Origin: Vulcanimicrobiota bacterium
GTDB lineage: Bacteria; Vulcanimicrobiota; Vulcanimicrobiia; Vulcanimicrobiales; Vulcanimicrobiaceae
Direction of reading: 5' to 3'
Length of the DNA stretch: 64,000 nucleotides
Assembly: GCA_027459645.1 (NCBI GenBank)
Contig: DAIDHQ010000010.1
Location: 40,846 to 104,845, forward strand
A model generated the notes under the pieces. That model worked only from the letters and a program-made list of their open reading frames with translations, made no database searches and was not told the DNA's origin. Below, piece by piece: positions 52,276 to 61,548 of the stretch. The position numbers and the translations under genes were made by a program. Numbering within the stretch: the first letter of the stretch is position 1; each line of letters starts with the position of its first letter.

Positions 52276-53618
52276 CCTACATGCTCCTTGAGTTGCTCGC
52301 GTTGCGCGAGGAGTGTGCCCGCGATGGCGCCGGCGTGTCGCGCTATCTCCGGAACTGCGGTCGTTTCGTACCAAAGTCCTCGCAGGAGCGGTCCCATCGC
52401 AAAAAGATGCGGCGACTCCCCGCCTTCGCGATCAATCACGTGCAAACGTTCGTTTGCGTCAACGCCGAGCCGGAGGGCGTCGGGCCGAATCAGTCCGCGG
52501 CGTAATGCTGCACGCACCAAGCGGTCGTCGATGCCTTCGATGTCGCTCTCGGGACCCGTGCAGTTGACGATCTTCGTTACCGGCAGTGAGAAAGCGCCGT
52601 TCGCATGTTTCAGTTGCAAGTCCAGCAACGCGCCTTCGACCGTAGCGCCCACTATGCGCGCGCGATGGTTGAAGATGCGGCCGGCTTCGTTCAGCCGCAC
52701 GAACGCGGCATGCGTCGCTGCGGGAACGCGATAGCGGTGAATCGCCCACATCGATTGCGCGTGGCGCAAAAAGCGGCGGCGTTCGCGGTCGTTCCAGCGC
52801 GTCCATATTGCCGGGCTTGTCGGCCGTAGCGACTCGATGATTTCACGCCAGTCCCCGTCGTGGCGCGCCGCAGCCCGGCGCAACGTTCGCAGCAGCGAAT
52901 ACGGGCTGGAATCGTCGAGCGCGAGCAGGGCCGGGTTCAGGCCGCGCGCGCGTGGATGTTCGATTTGCGGCAGCAGACCGTGCCGCGAGATCACATGAAT
53001 GCGTCCGCGAAACGCCCGTTCGTCCAGGAGCGCGACGACGTCCATCGCGGTCAAGCGGCTGCCGATCAACGCAACGTCGCCGTCGTCGATCCGGGAGAAA
53101 TCGGAACGCCACGGATCGCGCGCATATCCGGAGAATTCGCGCACCTCCGCCGGCAAGAACGTTTCACCCGGCGCGAAGTTCCCGAGCGCGAGCACGACGT
53201 TTCGCGCATGGAACGATCGGCCGTCCTCCAGCGCAACAGTGTAACCGCAGTCCGACTCTTCGAGATCGACGACTTCACCGCGAACGAAAGAAAAATCGCG
53301 GCGCGCTGCAAGCGTTGCCGACACCGTCGCGCGCATATAGGCGCCGTAGCGCGCGCGGCAGACCAGCGCATCTTCGTGTTCGTCTACCAGATACCGCGCG
53401 AAATGCGTTGCGTCCGGTACGGGAGACATCGCGCGCACCGAGCCGTTCATCAACAAACTGGGCGATTGCGGCGCGTAGGCGGTTCCCGGGCCGGGTTCGC
53501 TGCGGTCGAAAAGTGCAAGGCGGTAGCCCGCAGGCGCGGTGGACGCGAGCGCGATGGTGAGGGCCGAGCCGGCAACGCCGCCGCCTATGACGGCGACGTC
53601 GAGAGGCCGCGATGACAT
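52272..53618 (-). CDS. FAD/NAD(P)-binding oxidoreductase
   Basis: The 448-residue protein has FAD motif VIGGGVAGSALTIALAS at the N-terminus and a second dinucleotide motif with VALIGSRLTAMDVVALL near 190. It resembles the COG4529-type FAD/NAD(P)-binding proteins, whose reaction is not established. Tightly linked between the ATP-grasp gene (3-base gap) and the cysteine-dioxygenase-like gene (overlap). Confidence 0.78.
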   Translation of the reverse strand: MSSRPLDVAVIGGGVAGSALTIALASTAPAGYRLALFDRSEPGPGTAYAPQSPSLLMNGSVRAMSPVPDATHFARYLVDEHEDALVCRARYGAYMRATVSATLAARRDFSFVRGEVVDLEESDCGYTVALEDGRSFHARNVVLALGNFAPGETFLPAEVREFSGYARDPWRSDFSRIDDGDVALIGSRLTAMDVVALLDERAFRGRIHVISRHGLLPQIEHPRARGLNPALLALDDSSPYSLLRTLRRAAARHDGDWREIIESLRPTSPAIWTRWNDRERRRFLRHAQSMWAIHRYRVPAATHAAFVRLNEAGRIFNHRARIVGATVEGALLDLQLKHANGAFSLPVTKIVNCTGPESDIEGIDDRLVRAALRRGLIRPDALRLGVDANERLHVIDREGGESPHLFAMGPLLRGLWYETTAVPEIARHAGAIAGTLLAQREQLKEHVG

Positions 53619-53621
53619 ACC

Positions 53622-54893
53622 CTAGCTATCGGCAGTTTTGCGCCGGTCGAGCATGATTTCGATGGCGCGATAGATCCTCGGAATGTAGCGATGTTTGTAC
53701 GGAAAGAGCTCGATTGGGTCGGTCGTGTGCACGAGCATGGCCGGGTCGGCTTCGAAGATGAGCAAGCGGCCGTCGCGGTCGATCGCCGCGTCGATGCCGA
53801 AATACTCCAAGCCGACGGCGTTGGCTACCGAGAGGAGCAGTTGAAAATTCGTCTCGGTAAACGCGCTGGTCAAGTCGGCAAGAAACGCAGCCTCTTCATC
53901 GCGCTTCCACGCGTCCTCCGACATGCCGGCGTTGTAGTAATGCACCATCCAGTTCTGCGAGATGGCCAGGTGTACCGGATAGGGGACGCCGTCGACGAAA
54001 ACGATGCGGTATTTGCGATAATAGCCGTCCGCGCTCGTATAATCGACGAACGGGCTGACGTAGTACGTGTGCGCGCGATGCTCGTTCACGTAGGCGGCGC
54101 CCTCCGAGGGCTGCGTCAATCGCGCTAGCCCGCGTCCGGCGTGCGAACCCGCAGGACGCGCGATGACCGGAAACTCGAGCGGCACCTTACCGTTTGCAAG
54201 ATCGGCGTCGCGCACTTCGACAACGTGGGGCACGTGCACGCCCGTTTCGCGCACGGTATCGGGAAGCCGCAAGCGCGACGTCGCCAACACGGCACGCGGG
54301 TCGTTCAACACGGGCATGGTTTGCGTCTCCATGACGCGTTCGGCAAAATCGAGATACCCGTGCCCGTCCGGCCACTCTGCGATCGCGTTCCACATCACGT
54401 CATAAGCGGGAAGACGGTCGCGCTGTATGTACCGGTCGTCCAGCAGATAGAGCTTGTGCACGGTTGTCGTTTGCGGGTCGACGAGAAAATCGACGGGAAT
54501 GTTCGCTTGCCAATCGCCCGGCGCGAGCAAGAAGAGCACCGATCGCGCCTCGTTAGGCGCGCGGCGGCTGAAGAGGCGCTGTTCTTCGAGCGCGAGCCGT
54601 TGGTGCGCGAGCGCCATGACCGGATCGCCGGTCATCTGCAACAATTCGTAGAGCGCCAGGTGCGAGGCAACGTTGCGGTCGTTGAGCTTTAAAACGGCGC
54701 GGTGTTCGGCGATCGCGCCGGCGGTGTCGCCCGCCTCGTAGAGGGTCTGCGCCAGGTTTTGATGCAGCACCGGCGTTTGCGGAAACGCGGCTACCGCTTC
54801 CCGGAACGCATCGATTGCGCCGGCCAGGTCGCCGTTCGCGCGCAACGCGACGGCGGCGGCATTTGCGGCGGCGGGGCTGCTAAACCGGCTCAC
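53622..54893 (-). CDS. TPR protein fused to an ATP-grasp-like ligase
   Basis: The 423-residue protein starts with two to three TPR motifs (about 8-100, AFREAVAAFPQTPVLHQNLAQTLYEAG region) and continues with an ATP-grasp-like domain: FPVIARPAGSHAGRGLARL (glycine-rich loop), a Tyr-rich YYRKYRIVFVDG segment and LIFEADPAMLVH near the C-terminus. The GTG at 54893 is used; an ATG nearby is out of frame. First gene of the three-gene operon with the FAD and cupin proteins. Confidence 0.68.
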   Translation of the reverse strand: MSRFSSPAAANAAAVALRANGDLAGAIDAFREAVAAFPQTPVLHQNLAQTLYEAGDTAGAIAEHRAVLKLNDRNVASHLALYELLQMTGDPVMALAHQRLALEEQRLFSRRAPNEARSVLFLLAPGDWQANIPVDFLVDPQTTTVHKLYLLDDRYIQRDRLPAYDVMWNAIAEWPDGHGYLDFAERVMETQTMPVLNDPRAVLATSRLRLPDTVRETGVHVPHVVEVRDADLANGKVPLEFPVIARPAGSHAGRGLARLTQPSEGAAYVNEHRAHTYYVSPFVDYTSADGYYRKYRIVFVDGVPYPVHLAISQNWMVHYYNAGMSEDAWKRDEEAAFLADLTSAFTETNFQLLLSVANAVGLEYFGIDAAIDRDGRLLIFEADPAMLVHTTDPIELFPYKHRYIPRIYRAIEIMLDRRKTADS

Positions 54894-54933
54894 GCGGCAT
54901 GGGTTCGGAGGCGGCAGTAAAAACACTCCCTCG

Positions 54934-55683
54934 ATGCCGGCGATTCCGTTCCCGAAGAAGAAGGTGCCCCGCGAACGCGCCCTGCGCGAACTCGCGATTC
55001 TGGAGCAAACGTATCCCCATGCGGTCACGGCGCTCGAGTATCGGAATCCCTTCGAGCTGCTGATCGCGGTCATACTCTCCGCGCAGTGCACCGACGCGCG
55101 CGTGAATATGACCACGCCCGCGCTCTTTGCGAAATATCCCACGCCGCAGAAGCTTGCAAGCGCGAATCCCTCCGACGTGGAGCGCATCATCAAATCGTGC
55201 GGCTTCTTCCGCATGAAGACGAAGAACATTATCGCCGCGGCGAAGGGATTGGTCGAAAAACACGGCGGAGAGGTGCCGAAGGAGCGCGAGGAGCTGGAAT
55301 CGCTTGCCGGCGTGGGGCGCAAAACGGCTAACGTCGTGATGTCGGTCGCCTTTTCCGAAGCGGCCTTCGCCGTCGACACGCACGTGTTTCGCGTGTCGCA
55401 CCGGTTAGGGTTGACGCTGGGCACCACGCCGCGTCAGGTGGAAGAAGACGTTACCGCGCTCGTTCCCCAAGAGAAGTGGCGCTTCGCACACCACTGGCTG
55501 ATCTTGCACGGACGAGAAATCTGCAAAGCGCCGACTCCTCTGTGCGCGCAGTGTCCGGTAAACGAACTCTGCCCGACGCCGGCGATTATCGCTAGAACTG
55601 CAAAGGCCCCCCGCCGTCCAAGTGCGGCGGGCGCGGGAGTTCGGCGTCCTGCGCGAGGAGCTTTAGCAAAGAAGAAGCGGTGA
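54934..55683 (+). CDS. nth: Endonuclease III
   Basis: Nth, 249 residues, excises oxidised pyrimidines and nicks the DNA. K130 (LAGVGRKTANVV) and D148 (AVDTHVFRVSHRLGL) form the catalytic pair and CKAPTPLCAQCPVNELC provides the 4Fe-4S ligands in C-x6-C-x2-C-x5-C. A basic Ala/Pro-rich tail of about 30 residues extends past the cluster and overlaps the opposing gene by 92 bases. Confidence 0.92.
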   Translation: MPAIPFPKKKVPRERALRELAILEQTYPHAVTALEYRNPFELLIAVILSAQCTDARVNMTTPALFAKYPTPQKLASANPSDVERIIKSCGFFRMKTKNIIAAAKGLVEKHGGEVPKEREELESLAGVGRKTANVVMSVAFSEAAFAVDTHVFRVSHRLGLTLGTTPRQVEEDVTALVPQEKWRFAHHWLILHGREICKAPTPLCAQCPVNELCPTPAIIARTAKAPRRPSAAGAGVRRPARGALAKKKR

Positions 55684-56107
55684 GCGCTTCCCCATAGTCC
55701 GCGTCGGTCGAAATTTTCGAAAGATTGATCATCGCCGGCACGGCCGCTCCGGTATCGAACTGATATTCGCCGTCCAGGCCGATGCCCGAGACGCGCACGA
55801 GCTGCTGTACGTCGTCCAGTTCGAGCGATAGGCGCTTGTCGCCGAAGCGAAGGCGGATGCGAAGCGGGCGTTCGAGCGTGATGAGTTTGACCGCCCCCGG
55901 GCCGAGGATCGCATTGAGGCGCTTCATACCGTCTTGAAGGCTGCGGCCCAGGCGGCGCAGCCACTCCTCGGCGTCCTCCGCCGGGGGCTGGCCTTCAGCG
56001 CCGGTTCCATCGATCACGCGGCCCAGTTCCCGGCGCGCGCGAATGCGGGAGGCGGCTTCGACGATCGGATTGGCTCCGGTGAATTCGGGTTCCATCGGGT
56101 CTGGCAT
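55592..56107 (-). CDS. Protein of unknown function
   Basis: The 171-residue protein (from the ATG at 56107) has no recognised domain. The centre RRLGRSLQDGMKRLNAI and a beta-rich segment IRLRFGDKRLSLELDDVQQ are followed by a C-terminal helix. Its C-terminus overlaps nth by 92 bases on the opposite strand. A terminator hairpin sits just upstream, so it may have its own promoter in that 20-base gap. Confidence 0.5.
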   Translation of the reverse strand: MPDPMEPEFTGANPIVEAASRIRARRELGRVIDGTGAEGQPPAEDAEEWLRRLGRSLQDGMKRLNAILGPGAVKLITLERPLRIRLRFGDKRLSLELDDVQQLVRVSGIGLDGEYQFDTGAAVPAMINLSKISTDADYGEALTASSLLKLLAQDAELPRPPHLDGGGPLQF

Positions 56108-56122
56108 CGTCTGTAGCGTAGC

Positions 56123-56156
56123 AAAAAAAAGCGGCGCAGCCATATGACTGCGCCGC
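56123..56156 (-). terminator. Intrinsic terminator of the Lys-rich gene
   Basis: Minus strand GCGGCGCAG (56156-56148) pairs with CTGCGCCGC (56139-56131), loop TCATATGG, then a run of eight T. A textbook rho-independent terminator 24 bases after the Lys-rich gene stop. Confidence 0.9.
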
Positions 56157-56179
56157 GAGATATACCGGAATAAAGGGAA

Positions 56180-56401
56180 CTACGGCTTCTTCGTCGCCTT
56201 CGGAGCCGGCTTCTTGGTCGACTTGGTGGACTTCATCGCGGGCTTCTTGGTCGACTTGGTCGACTTCATCGCGGGCTTCTTGGTCGTCTTCATCGTCGAC
56301 TTCGTCGCCGTCTTCGGAGCCGGGCTCGACTTGGTCGCTGCCATGGCAACGCCGGTCGAGAGGAACGCGGCTGCGAGAATCGCTGCGAGCATCTTTTTCA
56401 T
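56180..56401 (-). CDS. Small exported Lys/Thr/Pro-repeat protein
   Basis: The 73-residue protein has a Sec signal peptide (about 1-22, KKMLAAILAAAFLSTGVAMA) followed by a strongly basic tail of KSTKSTKKPAM-type repeats. The composition resembles histone-H1-like tails, but the signal peptide predicts export. GGGGGTGA upstream of the ATG at 56401 and a strong terminator downstream show it is a real single-gene unit. Function unknown. Confidence 0.7.
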   Translation of the reverse strand: MKKMLAAILAAAFLSTGVAMAATKSSPAPKTATKSTMKTTKKPAMKSTKSTKKPAMKSTKSTKKPAPKATKKP

Positions 56402-56530
56402 TGGTTCACCCCCTTCGTGTAGCAACAATAGCTGCTCCAGGGGCAAAGCCCGCGGAGCGACCGCTACGGTCGTAAGAACGTAACGGAAGCTCCACGAGTT
56501 CGCCTTAGGAGGGGCCTGAACCTCGGTCGC

Positions 56531-57697
56531 CTACTTGCCCTTGCCGACGAGGGCGCGCGAGATCACGAGCCGCTGGATCTGCTGGGTACCTTCGTAGATC
56601 TGCGTGATTTTCGCGTCGCGCATCATGCGCTCGACCGGGTATTCCGACGAGTATCCGAATCCGCCGAGAACCTGCACCGCGTCGGTCGTTACCGACATGG
56701 CAACGTCGCCGCACTTGAGCTTCGCCATCGAGGCCCACAGGGAAACGTCGGGCGCGCTCTCGTCGCATTTGCGGGCGGCTTCGTAGAGCAGCATCCGCGC
56801 CGCTTCGACGTCGGTCTTCATATCCGCAAGCATAAAGCCGACGCCTTGATGCTGGCCGATCGGTTTTCCGAAGGCGATGCGTTCCTTCGCGTAGTTCGTC
56901 GCGTAGTCGAGTGCGCCGGCCGCAATGCCGAGCGCCTGCGCCGCGATTCCGGGGCGCGACTTGTCGAGCACCTTCATCGCGATCTTGAACCCTTCGCCTT
57001 CTTCGCCGAGGCGATTGGCGGCGGGCACTTGGCAATCGTCGAAGATCAACTCAACGGTCGGTGAACCGCGAATGCCCATCTTCTTTTCTTTTTTGCCGAC
57101 GCTGAAGCCGGGCGTGCCCTTTTCGACGACGAACGCGCTGACGCCGCGCGAACCCGCCGACGGATCGGTGACGGCGAAGACGCAGACGACGTCGGCAACG
57201 CTGCCGTTCGTGATCCAAATCTTTTGGCCGTTGAGCACGTAGTTGTCGCCCTTGCGTTCGGCTCGCGTGCGCATCGACCCGAGCGCGTCGGAGCCGCTCG
57301 ATGCTTCCGTCAGCGCGTAGGCCGCGATCTTTTTACCGGATGCAATATCGGGTAAGAAGCGCTTCTTTTGTTCGTCGCTGCCGCCGATCAAGATCGGCAG
57401 CATGCCGAGCTCTTGCACGGCGACGATCAGCGAGCTGGAAGCGCACGCCTTTGCGATCTCTTCGACGACCTTTACGTAGGTGAGGAAGGTGCCGCCGAGT
57501 CCGCCGTATTCCGTGGGAATCGGAATGCCGAGCAGATCGTTCTGCGCAAACAGCTCTTTGATATCGGTGGGGAATTGTTCGGTCTCGTCGATTTCGGCAG
57601 CGCGCGGTGCGACTTTTTCCGCAACCAGCTCGCGAACCATATCGAGGATCATCGACTCTTCGTCGGATTCATGTGCGCGGGGTGGGGCCATACTCAT
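56531..57697 (-). CDS. Acyl-CoA dehydrogenase
   Basis: The 388-residue flavoenzyme matches the short/branched-chain acyl-CoA dehydrogenase family. [15 protein letters not shown] and WITNG (FAD contacts), the KMGIRGSPT block and the catalytic Glu in [18 protein letters not shown] are conserved. ATG at 57697 or 57691 starts the protein; it is divergent from the CoA-transferase genes, suggesting joint fatty-acid or amino-acid catabolism. Confidence 0.9.
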   Translation of the reverse strand: MSMAPPRAHESDEESMILDMVRELVAEKVAPRAAEIDETEQFPTDIKELFAQNDLLGIPIPTEYGGLGGTFLTYVKVVEEIAKACASSSLIVAVQELGMLPILIGGSDEQKKRFLPDIASGKKIAAYALTEASSGSDALGSMRTRAERKGDNYVLNGQKIWITNGSVADVVCVFAVTDPSAGSRGVSAFVVEKGTPGFSVGKKEKKMGIRGSPTVELIFDDCQVPAANRLGEEGEGFKIAMKVLDKSRPGIAAQALGIAAGALDYATNYAKERIAFGKPIGQHQGVGFMLADMKTDVEAARMLLYEAARKCDESAPDVSLWASMAKLKCGDVAMSVTTDAVQVLGGFGYSSEYPVERMMRDAKITQIYEGTQQIQRLVISRALVGKGK

Positions 57698-57719
57698 AGC
57701 CCGGAGAACTTCCACGGTG

Positions 57720-58469
57720 ATGAACAAAGTCTTGGCTTCGTGCGCGGAGGCGGTCGCAGATATTCCGAGCGGCGCGTCCCTGGCCGTGGGGGGCTTCGGC
57801 CTCAACGGGATTCCGCATAATTTGATTCAGGCGCTGTTGGAGCAGGGCGCGACGGACCTGGTGACCGTCTCGAACAACTGCGGGGTCGACGGATGGGGGT
57901 TGGGCGTGCTGCTGGATCACAAGCGCGTGCGCCGCACGACCGGCTCGTACGTCGGCGAAAACAAAGAATTCGAACGCCAGTACCTCAGCGGCGAGCTGGA
58001 AGTCGAGCTCGTTCCGCAGGGGACGCTCGCGGAGCGTCTGCGCGCCGGCGGCTGCGGCATTCCGGCCTTTTTTACCCCGGCCGGCGTGGGCACGCTCGTT
58101 GCCGACGGCGGGCTGCCCTGGAAGCACAACCCCGACGGTTCGGTCGCGGTGCCTTCGCCCAAGAAGGAGACGCGTACGTTCGACGGACGCGAGTACGTCA
58201 TGGAGCGCGGCATCGTCTGCGATTTTGCACTCGTGCGCGCATCGGTCGCCGACACGGCGGGGAATTTGATCTTCCACAAAGCGACGCGCAACTTCAATCC
58301 GCTCTGTGCGATGGCGGGGAAAATCACGATCGTCGAATGCGAAGAACTCGTCGACGCGGGTGAGATCGATCCGGAAGACGTGCATTTGCCCGGTATTTTC
58401 GTGCAGCGCATCGTCAAAGTCGGCCCGCACGGCAAACGCATCGAGCGCATTACCACAAGGACGCGATAA
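57720..58469 (+). CDS. 3-oxoacid CoA-transferase subunit A
   Basis: The 249-residue subunit A has [31 protein letters not shown] and [19 protein letters not shown], matching succinyl-CoA:3-ketoacid or acetoacetyl-CoA transferases. ATG start at 57720; its TAA overlaps the subunit B ATG. With the B subunit it exchanges CoA between succinyl/acetyl- and a 3-ketoacid. Confidence 0.9.
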   Translation: MNKVLASCAEAVADIPSGASLAVGGFGLNGIPHNLIQALLEQGATDLVTVSNNCGVDGWGLGVLLDHKRVRRTTGSYVGENKEFERQYLSGELEVELVPQGTLAERLRAGGCGIPAFFTPAGVGTLVADGGLPWKHNPDGSVAVPSPKKETRTFDGREYVMERGIVCDFALVRASVADTAGNLIFHKATRNFNPLCAMAGKITIVECEELVDAGEIDPEDVHLPGIFVQRIVKVGPHGKRIERITTRTR

Positions 58470-59140
58470 TGGCTTTAACAAGAACCCAGTTGGCAGCGCG
58501 CGTCGCAGAAGAACTGCGCGACGGACAATATGTGAATCTCGGCATCGGCTTGCCGACGTTGATACCGAACTACGTCCCGCGCGGCGTGACCGTCACGCTG
58601 CAGAGCGAGAACGGGATCCTCGGCATGGGGCCGTATCCCTACGAAGGCCAAGAAGATGCCGACCTCATCAACGCCGGCAAAGAGACCGTCACGGTGCTCC
58701 CGGGCGCGTCGTTCTTCGATTCGTCGCTATCGTTCGGCATGATTCGCGGCGGACATATCGATCTTGCGGTGCTCGGCGCGATGCAGGTTTCGCAACACGG
58801 CGATCTCGCGAACTGGATGATTCCCGCTAAGATGGTCAAGGGCATGGGCGGCGCGATGGATTTGGTCCACGGGGCCAAACGCGTCATCGTGATGATGGAG
58901 CACGTCGCCAAAGGCAACGCGCACAAGATCGTCGAGACGTGCACGCTGCCGCTCACGGGTCGCGGCGTGGTTCAGAAGATCATTACCGATCTCGCCACGA
59001 TCGACATCGAACCCGAAGGCCTCGTGCTTCGGGAACTCGCTCCGGGCGTGAGCGTGGAAGAAGTGCGAGCCGCAACGGGCGCGCCGCTGCACGTGCCGCA
59101 GCAGCCCGTGCACATGCGCATCCCCGAAGGCGTCGCTTAG
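58469..59140 (+). CDS. 3-oxoacid CoA-transferase subunit B
   Basis: The 223-residue subunit B holds the catalytic Glu in [13 protein letters not shown] and the [15 protein letters not shown] segment. Overlaps subunit A by one base (TAATG). Together with the neighbouring acyl-CoA dehydrogenase it suggests ketone-body or short-chain CoA metabolism. Confidence 0.92.
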   Translation: MALTRTQLAARVAEELRDGQYVNLGIGLPTLIPNYVPRGVTVTLQSENGILGMGPYPYEGQEDADLINAGKETVTVLPGASFFDSSLSFGMIRGGHIDLAVLGAMQVSQHGDLANWMIPAKMVKGMGGAMDLVHGAKRVIVMMEHVAKGNAHKIVETCTLPLTGRGVVQKIITDLATIDIEPEGLVLRELAPGVSVEEVRAATGAPLHVPQQPVHMRIPEGVA

Positions 59141-59143
59141 CCG

Positions 59144-60958
59144 CTAACTGGCGCCGGCGGCGGCGTCTCTGAACTGCGTTCGGTAGAGCCGCGCGTAGGG
59201 ACCGTTGCGCGCGAGCAGCACGGCGTGCGAACCGCTTTCGACGATGCGGCCTTCTTCGACGACGAAGATGACGTCGGCGTTGACGATCGTCGAGAGCCGG
59301 TGCGCGATGACCAGGCTCGTGCGGTTTTGCATCACGACCTCGAGCGCTTCTTGAATCGCCGCTTCGTTGTGTGAGTCGAGGGCGCTCGTCGCCTCGTCCA
59401 GGATCAGGATGCACGGATTCTTCAGCAGGACGCGGGCGATCGCTAGACGCTGGCGCTCGCCGCCCGAGAGCTTGTGTCCGCGTTCGCCTACCACCGTTTC
59501 GTATTTCTCGGGCAGCGTCTCGATGAAGGCGTGAATGTTTGCGGCTTTGCAGGCTGCGACCAATTCCTCCGCCGTCGCGTCGGGTTTTGCGTAACGCAGA
59601 TTCGATGCGATGGTGTCGTGGAAGAGATAGGTCTCTTGCGTGACGATACCGATGTCGCGCCGAAGCGATTCGAGCGTGACGGTCCTTACGTCGTGGCCGT
59701 CGATCAAGACGCGTCCTGATTGTGGATCGTAGAAGCGCGGAACGAGTTGTGTGATCGTCGATTTGCCGGCGCCGGATGGACCGACGAAGGCGGCAATCTG
59801 CCCGTGCGCGATGCGGAACGACACGTCTTTGAGAATCTCGCGGTCGTCGCTGTAGCCGAAGGTGACGCGGTCGAACTCGACGTCACCTTGAATGCCCGCC
59901 AGCTCGACGGCGCTTTCGGGAACGTACTGCTCCGTCTTCATGTCGAGGTATTCGAAGATGCGTTCGAAGACCGCGAGCGCGCTGACGATCTGCACCTGCA
60001 CCCCGACCAGCGCGGCTGCCGGACCGTAGAGCCTGCCTTGAATGTAGCCGACGAACGCAACGATGACGCCGACGTCGAGCATCGATTGCACGGCAAGCCA
60101 TCCGCCGCCAAGCCATACGATCGCGGGCCCGACGATGACCATCGCCGTTACGGACGCGAGAAACCAGCGGCCGACCATCGCGAGCCGGATCTCGAGTCCC
60201 ATCAGACGCGTGCCGACGTCGTAGAAGCGCGAGCGCTCGTAGGCTTCGCGTGCGAACGATTTTATCAGCGTAATGCCGGAGATCGAAAGCGTCTCTTGCG
60301 TGATGGACTCGATCGTGTCGCGCTGCTCGCGGGTCTTTTTTCGGATTTCGTACATGCGCCGGCCGACCGGGCCGAGCGGAAGGATCATGAAGGGCACGAC
60401 GATCAGCGAGATGAGCGCGAGGCGCCAATTCCACACGAACATCGCGACGACGGTGGTGAGAATCATGACCACGTTGGTGATGATCGTGGTGAGGGTGCCG
60501 GTAACGACGTTGTCCACGTTGTCGACGTCGCTCGAGACGCGGTTCATGATCTCGCCGGTCTTGGTGCCGGTGAAGAACGAGAGCGGCATGCGGTGCAGAT
60601 GCGCGACCAAGCTCGTGCGGATGTCGCGCATGATGCCTTCGCCGACGAGTGAGTTCAGGTAACCCTGCACGACTCCGAACGCCATCGACACGAGCGCCGT
60701 GACGAGAATGATCCCGACGTCGATGCCGATTTCGTGGAAGCTGCGGTGGGGAATAGCGCGGTCGATGATGTCGGCCGTCATCAAGCCCGGCACGAGTCCG
60801 AGCACCGATGCAATCAGAATACAGCCGAAAACGAGCGCTTGCTGACGCCAATAGGGCCTGAAGAGCGCGCCGATGCGCCTCCATTCAACTTTTTTGCGTA
60901 CCTTCGGCTTGTCCGGCGAGTACATACTCGACCACATCAAGCCATGCCCAGACATCAT
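59144..60958 (-). CDS. ABC exporter, MsbA-like half transporter
   Basis: The 604-residue protein has six N-terminal membrane helices (about 35-330) and an ATPase domain: Walker A GPSGAGKSTITQL, signature LSGGERQRLAIARVL and Walker B ILILDEATSALD. This is a half-size exporter that works as a homodimer for lipids or drugs; no partner gene is adjacent. It lies tail-to-tail with the CoA-transferase operon and its start touches the MITE-like element. Confidence 0.9.
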   Translation of the reverse strand: MMSGHGLMWSSMYSPDKPKVRKKVEWRRIGALFRPYWRQQALVFGCILIASVLGLVPGLMTADIIDRAIPHRSFHEIGIDVGIILVTALVSMAFGVVQGYLNSLVGEGIMRDIRTSLVAHLHRMPLSFFTGTKTGEIMNRVSSDVDNVDNVVTGTLTTIITNVVMILTTVVAMFVWNWRLALISLIVVPFMILPLGPVGRRMYEIRKKTREQRDTIESITQETLSISGITLIKSFAREAYERSRFYDVGTRLMGLEIRLAMVGRWFLASVTAMVIVGPAIVWLGGGWLAVQSMLDVGVIVAFVGYIQGRLYGPAAALVGVQVQIVSALAVFERIFEYLDMKTEQYVPESAVELAGIQGDVEFDRVTFGYSDDREILKDVSFRIAHGQIAAFVGPSGAGKSTITQLVPRFYDPQSGRVLIDGHDVRTVTLESLRRDIGIVTQETYLFHDTIASNLRYAKPDATAEELVAACKAANIHAFIETLPEKYETVVGERGHKLSGGERQRLAIARVLLKNPCILILDEATSALDSHNEAAIQEALEVVMQNRTSLVIAHRLSTIVNADVIFVVEEGRIVESGSHAVLLARNGPYARLYRTQFRDAAAGAS

Positions 60959-60960
60959 TC

Positions 60961-61159
60961 TAAAGGCGCTCCGCTCTAAGCTCCGCGCCCCCCACGCTAA
61001 AGCGTGGGGCCCCCAAACCGTGGGCCGCGCCAGCCTGCGATGCCGGCCGTGATTCCCCTAGGGCGGCCCAAAATTCCATCATCTCGACATATAACCTGAC
61101 AGCGGGACTTCGTGTTGCAGCTTAGAGCGGAGCGCCTTTAAAACGGGACTTCGTGTTGC
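60961..61159. repeat. MITE-like element with 22-bp inverted ends and a 41-bp direct repeat
   Basis: TAAAGGCGCTCCGCTCTAAG with its continuation is perfectly inverted between 60961-60982 and 61119-61140. A 16-base direct repeat CGGGACTTCGTGTTGC at 61103-61118 and 61144-61159 gives a 41-base period. Inside is a stem around CCCACGCTAAAGCGTGGG (60990-61009). No ORF is seen in it. It separates the ABC transporter start from the dnaK-side genes. Confidence 0.75.
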
Positions 61160-61170
61160 GTGCGCGGCTG

Positions 61171-61538
61171 CTAGTGCGGGACGGTGATCTGATGCAAAGA
61201 CACGCGGTTGCCTTCCGGATCGTCGAAAGACGTCACTTTGCAAACCGGTGTTTCGTAGATGTCTTCCACGCCGATACCGTTCGAGCGTAACTGCGCGGCC
61301 ATTGCCTCTATATCGTCGACTTCAAATGCGACGCCGCTAGCAGATCCGGCGGGACGCCCAACCCAGTCGCTGATAATCAGGCTGAACCAGCCATTGCCCA
61401 GACGCGCTTCGTTATACTTTTCGACGCCGTCTTCTTCATAGGCGCCGGTGAACGTCAAGCCGAGCATCTTTTCGTACCATTCGCGCGTCGGTTTGACGTT
61501 GGTACAGGATAGGCGGAAAACGCGATCTCTTTGATCAT
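61171..61538 (-). pseudogene. VOC-family gene with one-base frameshift
   Basis: An ATG at 61538 with GGAG upstream opens MIKEIAFSAYPV; the downstream frame continues TNVKPTREWYEKMLGLTF to the stop at 61171. Joining them needs one inserted base near 61503-61506 (GT[C]ACC), giving a 122-residue VOC-fold protein ending DDPEGNRVSLHQ. Either a real decaying gene, a programmed shift or an assembly/sequencing error. Located downstream of dnaJ. Confidence 0.7.
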
Positions 61539-61548
61539 CTCGAGGCTC

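Noticed and set aside
56402..56530. Additional small gene between Lys-rich gene and acyl-CoA dehydrogenase
   Set aside because: Only a CGACCG/CGGTCG hairpin and the ribosome site of the Lys-rich gene are seen; no convincing frame.
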